Of a stretch of 64,000 nt of DNA, positions 11,467 through 23,190 are shown one piece after another (the stretch's first letter is position 1; every line of letters starts with the position of its first letter). The notes beneath the pieces are model-generated. The model was not told the DNA's origin, did not search any database, and saw nothing but the letters and a program-made list of their open reading frames with translations. Source of the stretch: Cryptomeria japonica (taxonomy: Eukaryota; Streptophyta; Pinopsida; Cupressales; Cupressaceae); the NCBI RefSeq assembly GCF_030272615.1, contig NC_081409.1:22568260-22632259 (forward strand). Direction: 5' to 3'. A program made the position numbers and the translations under genes.

Positions 11467-12059
11467 TCAAATGGGATGAGAGTCAGGCTCAATAAGAGAT
11501 GTATCCACATTCATCTTATGCAATAGATTAATGCTACACACATTAAGGCCAGAACCATTATCTACCAGTGTTCGTCTTATAGCAGTGTCATTTATGATAA
11601 CCACAATCATCAAGGGATCATATTGATGTTGAATTTCACTAGTAGGCAACTCATCTTGAGTAAACACAATTTGAGCTTTAGGATTCATCACAGAGTTAAC
11701 CAAAGACACTATATTACTAGATGTATTAGGTGGAGGAACATTCAAATCTTTCAAGGCATCTTGTAACATTCCATGATGAGCGGAAGAAGTTTGGATCAAA
11801 TCCCAAAGGGATATCTTAGCAGGGGTAGCTTTAAGTTGTTCTATGAGATCATATTCCTTACCAAGAACTTGTGAAATACGTGGAGCTTGCGGAAGAATTG
11901 GTTGAGGATTAGGAAGAGAAACTAGAGTAACAGGAGGAGGATTAGGCTGCCTATTATTTATAGTATTATAGGTATGAGCAACTGCATTATAACTCTCTCT
12001 AGTCAGTTGATTAGCATACTCATAAGGGCTATTAGTAGAATAACCTCCTTGCACAGTAA
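11467..12059 (-). pseudogene. G1 gag-tail and protease active-site region
   Basis: The frame starts inside the solo LTR insertion and continues the N-terminal ORF in phase. It carries a YDLIEQLKATPAKISLWDL block matching element F (YNLVEQLDKMPALISILEL), then a retropepsin-like strand with VDNGSGLNVC (Asp codon 11,560-11,562). The frame ends at TGA (11,467-11,469), most simply a CGA-to-TGA change because the reading frame continues unbroken downstream. Order and spacing mirror the gag-protease junction of F. Confidence 0.82.
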
Positions 12060-13696
12060 TGTGTGGGGAAAAAAGCGAGACTAGGTCAACATACCCTAAT
12101 CCTACTCTTTGACACACATTACGGAATACGAAAGAGCCTAGAGATATCGCACAATTGGCTACTTCTTTTGGTGAAAGAGAGAGCCACGGGATATCTATTA
12201 GGATTCCTATTCCCTTGTTGAAATTGTAAGATCAAGTAATGCAAGTTCAAACCCTAATCTCAAAATGCAAGTATGAACTAATAACAAGATTGCAGAATTG
12301 AGATTAAACAATGAACAGCTGTAAGTACAAGGATGAAATAAGAATGCAGATATGTACCCGGAGTCAAAATCAGACTGAAAATGTTTGGGACGGGGGCGCG
12401 GGCGCCACTGTCCTGAAAACTGCACCGGAAACCACTGTTCTGCACTCTGAAACACTGTCTGCAAACTGTCTGTCCGGATGACCAGGGCGCCCAGTGCCTC
12501 TGTCCCAGGGACCAGGGCACCCAACGCCCCTGTCCTGGCAGGACCAGGGTGCCCAGCGCCCCTATCCCAGTCTCCTGCTCTGCAATTTCACACAGAGTGC
12601 TGTTCCAACTTTCTCTCTCCGGATCTGTATCCCATGGTGTCGTCCGAATCCCGAAACCTGCAATAATATCTGAAAAAGGGGGAGGGGCGGCTATATAGGG
12701 TTTTTCCTTAGTCAAACCCCCGCTTCGGTGATTTCCACCTCCATGAATAGCCAAGTTGTTTTGTAAAATGTATTGTGTGTGCAGACCTAGTGTGTGTGCA
12801 AGGTCCAAAAATGCAAGAAAGCAAACTAGAGCAACCTAGAAAGTAAACCCTAATTGCTTGTAAATGATAATGCAAATGCTCTAAATCAAGATGCAATGTG
12901 ATCTAAAGCATGAATAAATGATGTATCAAAGCTTATGCAAAGACATGAAAACAATACGAAATCATACCCAACCCTCAAGGGAGGAGTACAAGCCAATCTT
13001 CAGTCGGTAATCTCCTATTGTTCTTCAATGTCTTCCAAGCCCTAAGTGGATGAATGAATTTGATAGATTCTTGATAGAATGATGTTGAATGTTGTTGAAG
13101 TCCTCAAAGATCTGCTCTTTCGCTGCATATGAAGTTCCTAGAAACAAAAAATCGATCCCTTCCAATGAAGAAAGAGAGCTCTTATGTATGAAACCCTAGG
13201 TCGTAAATTCGTATTTTGGCCGACCTAGAGATTGAATATCCCACCAATTTCTTGGGGTTAAGCTTTATTTTATGATTGGATTGTGCTCCCAAAATTTTGA
13301 GAAAAATGTCTGGGACCATGTGCACCAGGCGCCACGGTCCCGACAACTTTTCACCAAATTTTCAGGGCTGTCGGATATGATGATTTTAGAGAGAATCCCG
13401 AAGTTACAGGTGATTTCGAGATGTTTTGACCCCGAAACCAAGCCCCCAAGTTTGAAATAGGACTTAATTAGGGTTTTTGATTAAGTGGTGTATTGAAGGA
13501 ATAAAATGCGAGGGGCGCGCTTTAGTGAAAGGGCCCAACATTATGATGATGAAATAGGACCTTAGGCCTAATTAATTTGATTAATTAAGTGCTTAAGGAG
13601 AAATGCAATGCAGAATGTAAAATGCACTAAGGCGGGTGCTAAACTAGGTGTGAAATTGTACCACCCTAGCGAGTGCGTACAATTTACGACGCTACA
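12060..13696 (-). mobile_element. Solo LTR of the G1 family
   Basis: This is a single 1,637-base LTR with the G1-family termini (TGTGTGGGG... to ...ACGCTACA on the plus strand), flanked by exact duplications AGTAA at 12,055-12,059 and 13,697-13,701. It interrupts the G1 ORF; removing it with one duplication restores the frame. It is clearly more diverged from the two G1 LTRs than they are from each other and carries three GC-rich repeat units (about 12,480-12,570). A full element inserted here and was later reduced by LTR-LTR recombination. Confidence 0.93.
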
Positions 13697-13701
13697 AGTA
13701 A

Positions 13702-15118
13702 TAATAGGTTTGTTAGGAGTGCAAAAAGAATCATTAGCATAACCACCTTGAACCACTAAGATAGGCTTATTTAAAGGTTGAGAATTTTGAGAAGGACAAG
13801 CACCTTGGACAGTGAAGAGAGGTTTGTTAGGTGTTTCATTCACATGTATCAAATTGATTGAGGATGGTTTAGAGGAATGAACAAAAGTGTTGGAAGAATT
13901 GTTGATAGTCTTCTCTTGCACTAAAATCTCATCATGGATTAAATCAATTTTAGGAGAGAGACAAGGGGTAGGCATTGATGTTCTAGTAGGCAGAGTAATA
14001 CTAGGAAAGGTCATATCATCCTCTATCATCAAAGGATCTACATGGGGAATAAACTCTCTAGGAGAAGGATCAACATTACTCTCTAAAGTCTCACTCTTGA
14101 GAGGGAGATCTTTGAAAGAGATGTTAACCATCTTGCCTTGAACTAGGGTTTCCTTATGAGTAGAACCAAGTTGAGGAGAGGGAGAATAATTGAGATTCAA
14201 GGAAGGTGAGAAACTATCAAGGGAGTTTTCAATCTTGATTTCATCCCCTTTGGCTAGGGTTCTCTCATGGGGTAGAGAATAATCTACACCTTCTTCTAAT
14301 GGTTCATCCCAAATAGTGAAGTGGTTGAAAGGAATGTTTGAAGTATTGTCAATTTCGGGAGAGGAGTTAACATTGTTTATTAATTCCTCATCCTTAGGAG
14401 GGAGAGCATCAATAGATGTGTTAAACTCATCCTCTTTCCTCAAAATATGTTCAATATGATCTTTAGGGGAGAGAGAATTAAGGAAATTGCTTATTATTCC
14501 ATCTTCTTTCTCTAAGGGATGCTTATGGGTAAGACAAACTTTAGGAGAAGGGTAAGCATTTTTCATTAATTCATCATCTCTAGTGGGAATTTTGTTGGAA
14601 AAGGAAATGCCATCACTAGGAAATGTAGGGATAATGTCATCTTCTTGCACAAAAGGATCCTCATGAAGGGAGTGTTTTTTAGGAGGAACATGAACATATT
14701 TCTCCAAAGATTCATGCTTAGGAAGGAGATCTTTGAAAGAAGTGTTCATAACCTTTTGTTGCACTAACACGCCCCCATTGGAAGGACCAACTTTAGGAGA
14801 AAATAATTCAATGTCCATCAATACCTTTTCACTTAGAGAGGCATCATGTAGGGAAGATGAAGTAACATTAAGAAAGGTGTTTATGATATCATTCTCTTCC
14901 TCTAGGATAGCTAAATAGGAAGGGCACATTTTAGGAGAATTGTCAAGATCACTCTTAAAGTCTTCATCCTTAGAGAATGGGAGAGTCTCAAAGGGATTGG
15001 TAGCAACTCTTTTAGGCACTAAAATTTTGTTATAGATGGGGGGAGGTTCTTTAGGAGAAGGAAAAATTGAAACAAGGGAAGCTAACCCATTATCACATCT
15101 ATGAAATGAATGCATCAT
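13702..15118 (-). CDS. G1 N-terminal repetitive acidic ORF (function unknown)
   Basis: An open minus-strand frame of about 470 codons starts with Met-Met at 15,118, about 345 bases after the primer-binding site, and is interrupted by the solo LTR. It has no capsid homology visible to me. It is built from degenerate units of roughly 45-50 residues with recurring pieces such as SPK, HKE-LVQE, INNSF and LP-K-E-LE, rich in Ser, Pro, Asp, Glu and Lys. It ends in three short repeats containing NKP and VQGG, the last of which is split by the solo LTR. In F, the equivalent position upstream of the gag tail holds a normal retrotransposon capsid, so this segment looks like a replacement. Confidence 0.65.
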
Positions 15119-15440
15119 GACAACAATTTTCCTTTTTCAAATGATAACACATGCAAAATAGAAGGAAATGTTTAATTTTAACCAAAGCAAGCACTTAGAA
15201 TGTAGATTTAGAAAATGAAATTTATGATTCAAATGAGTTCCTAAATCAGATTTGAAATTATTGATCCCAATTAAGCTATCCACAAGTTCAACTTTGAATT
15301 GAAAAACTAGGGTTTTAGCAAAAATTTCCTCTAAATTTTTGAATCTTGCAAGAAATTAAAACTTGTAAATACAAATTTGAATTTGAAATAGCATAAACAC
15401 TAAAATTTGAAAACATAAATCAGAATTAGAGAAGATTGGA
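15119..15440 (-). other. G1 untranslated leader
   Basis: AT-rich minus-strand leader between the primer-binding site and the first Met. No open frame or motif stands out. Confidence 0.55.
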
Positions 15441-15463
15441 GTTCACGTCGGGTTCACCAAAAA
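15441..15463 (-). other. G1 primer-binding site
   Basis: The minus strand directly after the 5' LTR reads TTTGGTGAACCCGACGTGAA within a slightly longer stretch. The same 20 bases follow the 5' LTR of element F at 40,437. The TGG start fits the CCA end of a tRNA; I cannot name the tRNA. Confidence 0.8.
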
Positions 15464-17125
15464 TGTGTAGGGGAAAAAGTGACACTAAGAAAACATGCCC
15501 TAATCTCACTTTCAATCACACACTTGTGGAATACGAAAGAGCCTAGAGGTATCACACAATTGGATACTTCTTTTTTTGGAAGAGAGAGCCATAGGCTACC
15601 TATTAGGATTTCTATTCCTTTGTTGCAAATGATGGATAGAATGATACAAGTTCAACTACTAGCCCTAGAGTGCAAGTATGAACTAGTAACAAGATTGCAA
15701 GATTGAGATTAAGTGATGAAAAGCTATAAACACAAGGATAAAAGGAGAATGCAGATGTGTACCTAGGGTTAAAATCTGAGTGGAAATGTTCGGGATGGGG
15801 GCGCATGCACCTCTGACCTGATTCTGCACCTAAAACTGCTCCTTTTGGCAACTTGAAAGCTGTCGAAAAGTGCTGAAAACTGCTGTTGTCTAAGGGACCA
15901 GGGCGCCTAGCGCCCCTGTCCTGTCAGGACCAGGGCGCCCAATGCCCCTATCCTATCAGGACCAGGGTGCCCCACGCCCCTGTCCTAGGTTTCTGCTCTG
16001 CAATTTGGTGTGTTGTCCCATCTTAGTCTGCTCCCGTTGGATCTGCAACTCGCGGCGTCCTTCAAATTTGAAAATCTGCACTTATATCTGAAAAGGGGTT
16101 GTAGGGCGGCTATATAGGGTTTTGCCTTAGTCAAACCCCCACTTTGGTGATTTCCACCTCCACAAATAGCCAAGTTGTATAGTAAAAGTTGTGTGCAGAC
16201 CTTGTGTGTGTGCAAGATCCTAAAATGAAAGTAAGCAAACTAGAGCAACCTAGAAAGTAAACCCTAATTGCTTGTAAATGATAATGTAAATGCTCCAAAT
16301 CAAGATGAAAAGTGATCTAAAGCATGAATACAAATGATATAATGAGGCTTATGCAAAGACATGAAAACAACATGAAATCATACCCAACCCCAAGGGAGGA
16401 GTACAAGCCAATCTTTAGTCGGTGATCCCCTATTGCTCTTCAATGTCTTCAAAGCCCTAAATGGATGAATGAAATTGATGAATGCTTGATGGATGGATGT
16501 TGAATGTTGTTGAAGTCTTCAAAGATCTGCTCTTTCACTGCATAGAAGGCCCCTAAAACCAAAATTTCGGATCCTTTCAAATGAAGAAAGAGAGCTCTTA
16601 TATATGAAACCCTAGGTCTTAATTTCAACTTTTGGCCGACCTAGAGATTGAATCTCCTGCCAATATCTTGGGGTTAAGCTTTATTTTATGATTGGATTGC
16701 GCTCCTAAAATTTCGAGAAAAATGTCCGGGACCGTGTGCACTCCGGGCGCCATGGTCCCAACAACTTTTCACCAAATTTTCAGGGCCGTCGGATATGATG
16801 ATTTTAGAGAGAATCCCGAAGTTATAGGTGATTTCGAGATGTTTTGACCCCTGAAATCAAGCCCCCAAGTTCAAAATAGGACCTAATTAGGGTTTTTCAT
16901 TAAATGATGTATTAGAGGAATAAAATGAAAGGGGCACACTTTAATGAAAAGGGCCCAACTTTATGATATGGGAGATGACAAAATAGAACCTTAGACCTAA
17001 TTAATTTAATTAATTAAGTGCTAAAGGGGAAATGCCATGCAAAATACAAAATGCGCCAAGGCGGGTGCTAAACTAGGTGTGAAATTGTACCACCCTAGCA
17101 AGTGCGTACAATTTACGATGCTACA
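15464..17125 (-). repeat. G1 5' LTR
   Basis: This 1,662-base LTR is the upstream copy for the minus-strand element. It is 32 bases longer than its partner, explained by one extra GC-rich repeat unit at about 15,893-15,989. A minus-strand TATATAA lies near 16,595. The flank 17,126-17,130 is the TGAAG duplication. Confidence 0.9.
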
Positions 17126-17130
17126 TGAAG

Positions 17131-19551
17131 TAATAAAGTATTAAGTCAAGGACTAACCAAACCTCTTAATGCTCTGGCCCGCCAGATTAAATTATCCATT
17201 TACTTCTCCAATACTAAAATTTATGACTCTAAAAGCAAAATTTGACCATCAAGAGAGCTGGTCAAAGACTCATTACCATCAAAAGTAACTACAAGTTGTT
17301 CCAACTTGTCCTTATCCACCTTAATTTTTTTATCCAATTTTTCTATTAGTTTGTTTATGTTAGTGCAAGACCGGTATATTCGACTACATTGAAGAAGTGC
17401 TTCATCAATCCTTGTAATTTATTTTGACAACTTAGCTTTTTCTGATGTGATCATATTATCATAGGTGATCTTCCTAGCTGCATTATATCTTTCCACCAAT
17501 TTCTGGTTTGACACTTGTTGAAGAGTTTTGTACTCTTTTGCAATGTGCTCAATCAAACCTTTCAAGTTCTCGGAGGGAGTTGCAACCTGATCTATCTTGC
17601 ATTCTGGTGCAAGTTGCTGCAAAATTGGAATTCCCTGCTCAATAACTTCCTTATCCTCCAATCCTTCTTCAATTTTTGAGCTTCAACAAACATTAATTCA
17701 AAACTGCTCACCTGCTCAATACGCTTTTTCTTAAAATGACCAAAATCATCTTGACCAGATGAGTCAAGTGCGAACAATGAGGGACCAATAATCGGTGAGG
17801 GTGCCAGTACCCTGACTTCAGTTTGTTCAACCTGTTCTTTCTCCTCTTCCTTTTGTTCTACCTTATCCTTTACCTTCTCCTCAGTACCGGTGGCTTCACC
17901 ACTTGGTGTAGTTATTTTTGCTACCTCTACCTCATAAATTTCAATTGTCGGAGGAAAATTGTCCTCAATATTATCTACCGGTTTATTGATTTCTACATCC
18001 TATACATGTGTTACTGCTAGAGGAATGTCTTTAGTTATTTTCTATTCCAAAACCCATGGATCCTCACCTAGTATACCTTTACCCTTAGCATCAACCTGGA
18101 TATCTGGAATACCAGACCTAGGAGGAGTATCTGGTGATGTAAAGAAACCTGATTTATCAACAAATAATTTAACCCATGCCTCGTGGGTTTCCTTGACTAT
18201 CTCATTCACTCTACCCACCATGAGACTTATATGTCGATGTCTACTCCAAAAAATTATTTTGTTAGCAAAATCTAGACACTATTGCATCTCATCTCCAGTA
18301 ATAGAACCACAAACAATTAATAATTCCTGAACTTTTATATGTTTATCTTCCTCAATAGCAGATAACCTCCTAGCATCTAACATATTATATAAATCTGTCG
18401 GTATTTGCTTCTCAATCTCAAGTAAGGATTTCTTATATATATGTAAGTATAGCAAAACTGCTTCCTCTATCTCCTTTTGCTCTTTATCATCCATATCGAC
18501 ATAATAATTTTGTATATTACTCAAAATACCACCCTTTGTAATTTGATCAATTATTTCAGCAACAAAAAGAGGACCAATAACCTTAATACTTTTACCAGAT
18601 TCAAGAGTTGTATCTAGATCTGATTTCTTCTTCTTACCGGGGGTGGGAGCAGACTCCTTGAGCAGTTTTATTTTCTCAGTAGCCTTCCTCTCCTTCAAAA
18701 TTTTCTTCTGAGCTGCCGGAGAGTGACTTTGGTTTTCTGCAGCTTCATTTCCTCGAGCTTCTTCCTCTAAATTCTCATGTAGATCTTAGGGATCTTCGGG
18801 GGTTCATCCTCAGTATCAAAACTGGATTTAACAGGGGAAATGAATGTCTCTGGTTTCTTCCTCTTCATTATACCCTTGTTGGTTCCTTCTTTCGAAGAAG
18901 CTTGTACAGCTGTCGGAGGAGATTTCTCTACTAAACCAATGATTTGTTTAATCTCAGAGGACATCTTCTGGATAACCTATCCAACCTTCTTTATTTGTCC
19001 TTCCCTTTTCTTCTTGTTGAAACCTATCTTTACTTTAGATTCCTTCTGCTTTGCTATTCCAAAAGTTTTCTCCTTCTCATCAATCAGGGCATCTATAGGC
19101 ATCTTGGCATAAAGATCTAGAATCTATGCATCAACCTCATAGCCCATTTTAGTAACCCAAATTGTTATAGGTTGCACTACCTCCATTAAATTTTCATCCT
19201 TTTTGACCATGAAGCATATGTCAGTAGAGTATTTATCAACTATATACTTAGGAATCCTTTCCCTCTTCTTCATTTCTCTTTGAAATTCTTTGAAATAACC
19301 CCACATAATGGAGTCTCTATCTAGTCCCAAATTCCTCAAGGTATCCTTAATATGTTTTCCCATCGATATATCGAAGGCCCATTGCCTCTTACTGGGTCCG
19401 GTATCTCATTTAGAAAGAAAAACATTAAACAGACAATGACATTTCCATACCAAAATGTACCTTTCTTTTCTCCCTTAATCTTTCCCAAATTCAAAATCAA
19501 TTCATCGCACATCCATTGACATGGATCATATTTCACATTTTCTTTGACCAT
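17131..19551 (-). pseudogene. Element A, middle and C-terminal part of unrecognised ORF
   Basis: A broken minus-strand coding region continues the frame from 34,658 after element B is removed. Seen from N to C: a hydrophobic/aromatic block (FWYGNVIVCLMFFFLNEIPDP), a frameshift near 19,340-19,360, a Lys/Glu-rich stretch, a KKRKPET-like basic patch, a DKEQKEIEEAVLLYLHIYKKS helix-like block, a PSGEATG motif, and a C-terminal coiled-coil-like segment ending YDNMITSEKAKLSK. The PSG.ATG and SEKAK motifs recur in element D (62,170-63,210). I do not recognise the family. An env-like or accessory third ORF of a Sirevirus, or the ORF of a non-autonomous relative, are both possible. Confidence 0.6.
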
Positions 19552-19556
19552 CTTGT
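19552..19556. repeat. Element B target-site duplication CTTGT (left copy)
   Basis: CTTGT precedes the B 5' LTR and recurs exactly at 34,653-34,657 after its 3' LTR. Confidence 0.93.
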
Positions 19557-19849
19557 TGTTGGCATTTGTATGAAGATTGCATTAATGATATGTTATGTTA
19601 TCATTGATGTCAATTGAACCGGTAATGTTGTTAATAATATTGCTGATAGTATTGTTATTGATATTGTCTTGTAACTAGTAGGAAGAACTTTGTGAAGGAT
19701 ATTGTAAACCGGTATGTAAGTTTGTGAGTTGAACTGGTAAACCGGTGTATAAGGTTAAACATTTCTATGTTATGTAATTGGTAAACCCTATCAGTTGTTT
19801 TTTGCTAAACCCTAACCGATTAAGGTTTTTGAATTTGTTATGTTGGTTT
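19557..19849 (+). repeat. Element B 5' LTR, left fragment
   Basis: It aligns base by base with 33,248 to about 33,535 of the 3' LTR, then similarity stops abruptly at TGTTGGGACAC. Confidence 0.88.
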
Positions 19850-20941
19850 TGTTGGGACACATTAAATTTGAGTCAAGTTTAGAGGCCCAATTCAATTTTT
19901 TGCTCTGCATGTCAGAAAAGTACCTAAATGAGTCAGTTTGAATGGCCTAGTTTGTGAGAGGGCAAAATGGAGCTAGTTGATTTTCAGAGGGTAAGGCTTG
20001 GGATTCATGTCCTACACCTTTCATTTGGCCTATTCATTGATGTGCAACTTTCAGAATTCAATTTGGAGAAGTTTACAAGATACCCATTTCGAGAGGTGAG
20101 TTGAAAGTGCATTTTAGGCACAAATGTAGTTTTATTGAGTAGCCTACTTTGAGCAATTATATCTTTTTCCCTATTGATTGTCATGAAGAAATTAAAAATG
20201 GATTCAATTCTATGCATAAATGTGAGTCAGCCTGCAAAATTTCAAGTCCTAATGAATCCATCTGCTCAGTTTTCAAAGCCAAATCCATTTGCAGTTTGTG
20301 TGGTTTGACTGGTCCCTATTTCGACAGCTAGTCAGAGCCTTGTTTCGCACAAGTGTAAAAGTTGCCTTAGTGGGTGTCATGCCAAAATGTTTCTTCTAGG
20401 TTAATGCTGGTATAAATGACAAACTATGTTTCAATTTTCAAGCCTTTGCCAATCCGTTTGGTCGGTTTTCAAAAGGGTTCATTTAGCCATTGTTTTCAGT
20501 GATTCATACTTTCAGTGCTATATCAGTTAAAGTAACCATTTTCATGAATGCACCATTCGCTTCCAGTCAGGCTTTTGGTTGAACTGAGAATTCAAAGATT
20601 TAGTATGTACTTTAAGGTACCTGTGTTCCAAATTTGAGGGTCTACGGAGGCCGTTTGATATTTTTAAGAAAGGCTTCATGTGTTGCCAGAACATTGACTT
20701 CATCAGGTCCGTAGTGTCGACAAAGCCAGTTGGACATTTTCAAAATTTAATATCTCTTTGCTCAGGACTCATCTTGAGAAACCATTTGGTAGAGTTCATC
20801 CTTGTATATTAGAGTACATGCCTGTCAGATGGCGAGATCCAGAAAGGTGTTTTGATAGGTTGAAAATTACGTCTTCGCGATTAAATGCAAAAATGTGGCA
20901 TAATTCCCTGAAAGTCATGAAACTCAGTTTAATGATCCAAA
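19850..20941. other. Unassigned insertion X, left part
   Basis: This sequence is absent from the 3' LTR of B, begins TGTTGGGACAC and continues to the C2 insertion. No open coding frame of interest is present. The TGTTGGGAC start could be the start of a large LTR, but no matching duplication is found because the right end of X lacks the expected LTR sequence. Confidence 0.4.
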
Positions 20942-21312
20942 TGTTAGGGTTTCAAGCAGATCCAAAGCAAATATGAACTAACAATTATATGCAGATTTAA
21001 ATACAAAAGATAAAGAAATAAAACTGGACATAGATAACACAAAGATTTAACGTGGTTCACCCAAAATGGGTTACATCCACCATACACAGCCGTCCAATCT
21101 TTCTTATTATCTAGAAAAAATAGTACATCAACCTTACAATGCCTTATGCATCCCATCCGCTTATAACATGCATTTTTAGGGCAACAAACAAAGTCGGCCT
21201 TTTTAGGGTTTTATTACAATGTCAGTTTTCATCAACAAAAAATGGCAAAAAAATTTGTGAGGATACGTGCCGAGTGTACAGTACTTTACTGATCAGTCAC
21301 CACATTTCAACA
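20942..21312 (-). repeat. C2 3' LTR (shorter copy)
   Basis: This 371-base LTR lacks the GC-rich block of about 59 bases present in the other copy (25,750-25,808). Confidence 0.9.
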
Positions 21313-21448
21313 ATCTCCCACTTGGAGACTGATCAAGCTCCACACCCAACAATCTCCCACTTGGAGACTGATACTACACAACACCACTGTACATGCAACA
21401 TCCGCTGGATAAAACACTAGGACTTGACTGGTATAAATTCCACAATTA

Positions 21449-22501
21449 TCAATCAAGAAGACCAACAGAAACTGATGAAGAAATTAGCTTCTCCTGTGGA
21501 ACTGCCTTTGTGAAAATATCAGCAGGATTCTCACTTGTGTGAATCTTCTCAAGCTGTAACTGACCCTCCTCTAAAATAGTCTGGATGAAGTGGTACCTAA
21601 GCTGAATGTGCTTTGTCCTTGAATGAAAAGCAGAGTTCTTTGCAAGATGAATGGCACTTTGGCTATCAGTATACAATGGGCTATCCTCTTGTGTCTGACC
21701 CAATTCCTTTAGAAAATATTGCAACCAAATCATCTCCTTGCTGGCTTCTGTAGCAGCAACATACTCAGTTTCAGTGGTTGAAAGTGCAACAACCTTTTGC
21801 AGCCTAGAAATCCAACTAAATGCAGTTCCCCCTATAGTAAAAACATACCCTGTAGTACTCCTCCGTGAATCAATATCACCCACCAGATTAGAGTCAACAA
21901 ATCCACTCAGAGCAACATTACATCCTTTGAAACATAATGTCCTCATAGTAGTTCCTTTCAAATACCGAAGAATCCATTTCATAACATTCCAATGTTCCAT
22001 ACCCGGATTACTCATAAACCTGCTCACAACTCCCACTGCATGTGCAATATCTGGCCTTGTGCATACCATTGCATACATCAGATTGCCAACAACTGATGAA
22101 TACGGGATGTTAGACATTTTATTAACCTCTTCCTGTGCCTTTGGGCATATCTCCTTAGTCAATTTGAAATGACTAGTCAAAGGTGTACTAACTGTTTTTG
22201 CATCCTGCATGTTAAATCTTTTCAACACCTTCTTTATATACTCACTTTGGGACAAATTCAAGGTTCTATTTTTCCTGTCTCATGTAATCCTCATACCGAG
22301 AATTTTCTTAGCTGCACCCAAATCCTTCATAGCAAATGACCTAGCTAATTTCTGTCTAAGATCATTTATATGTTGCATGTTAGACCCAGCAACAAGCATG
22401 TCATCAACATAAAGCAACAAGATAATATAACTGCCATTATCAAATCTCTTAAAATATACACAATGATCAGAATGACATCTATGATAACCGTGTTCAGCCA
22501 T
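21449..22501 (-). pseudogene. C2 reverse transcriptase C-terminal part and RNase H
   Basis: Minus strand: YVDD active site (plus positions 22,400-22,411), then a TGA at 22,280-22,282 consistent with CGA to TGA. After a frame change comes an RNase H region with SRRSTTGYVF, STTETEYVAATEASKE and TDSQSAIHLAKN, ending with the copia-typical NPADIFTK motif. In the motif usually written VDSDLAGD the second Asp is Asn, a G-to-A type change. Frame changes occur near 22,510 and 22,270. Confidence 0.85.
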
Positions 22502-22508
22502 GAAACTA

Positions 22509-23190
22509 TCAAATTTTAAATACCATTTCTTGGTGTGCTTGCTTTAGGCCATACAGACTTTTCTTCAACCTGCACACCAAGTTCTCCTTACCTTTGACCT
22601 CATATCCCTGTGGTTGCAACATGTAAATTTCCTCCTCCAAATCTCCATGGAGAAAAGCTGTTTTGACATCTAATTTTTCAAGATGTAAATCATCTGCAGC
22701 TACAAGACTAAGTAAAGTTCTAATTGAAGTCATTTTTACAACTAGAGAAAATATTTCATCATAATCTATACCCTTTTTTTGTGCAAAACCTTTTACCACA
22801 AGTCTGGCCTTATATCTTTTTTGACCTCCTTTCTCCTCCTTCAGCCGATAAACCCATTTGTTAGGAAAGGCTCTTTTTTCTGCAGGTAAAGGGACTAAGT
22901 CCCAAGTCTTATTTTTCATCAAGGAGTCCATCTCCTCTTTCATGCCTAGCTCCCACTGTTGTTTGGCATCTACCTGCATTGCTTCTTCATATTCTTCTGG
23001 TTCACCAGAATTCGTTAATAAAATAGAATACAAAGAAGGAGAAAATCTTTCAGGAGGTCTACTTGTCCTTGTAGAACATCTAACACTTGTAGGAGTTTGT
23101 GGGATAATCTATTGTCGCTGAGCATCAGGTACCTGTGGCATTTCATTTTCAGGTTTTTCATCCAACACCACATATTCTTGTTTTTCCTGT
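22509..23190 (-). pseudogene. C2 reverse transcriptase N-terminal part and linker
   Basis: The minus strand encodes NKTWDLVPLP, NKWVYRLKEE, YKARLVVKGFAQKKGIDYDE, LDVKTAFLHGDLEEEIYM and KKSLYGLKQA, the conserved copia RT blocks. The frame breaks just after KQA. Upstream, a poorly conserved linker with stops (about 23,034-23,190) joins the integrase to RT. Confidence 0.85.

Larger units (their letters stand above)
592..17125 (-). mobile_element. Element G1: non-autonomous Ty3/gypsy-type LTR retrotransposon, with two later insertions inside
   Basis: LTRs of the same family lie at 592-2,221 and 15,464-17,125 in the same orientation, flanked by identical 5-base duplications TGAAG (587-591 and 17,126-17,130). 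On the minus strand, a primer-binding site follows the 15,464 LTR and a polypurine tract precedes the 2,221 LTR. After removing C1 and the solo LTR, the internal region is about 5.2 kb. It encodes a repetitive acidic N-terminal region, a protease-like region and a G-patch-like region, and shows no capsid, reverse transcriptase or integrase. It must therefore have been moved in trans. LTR differences, counted by eye over the first 400 bases, are about 3 percent. Confidence 0.88.
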
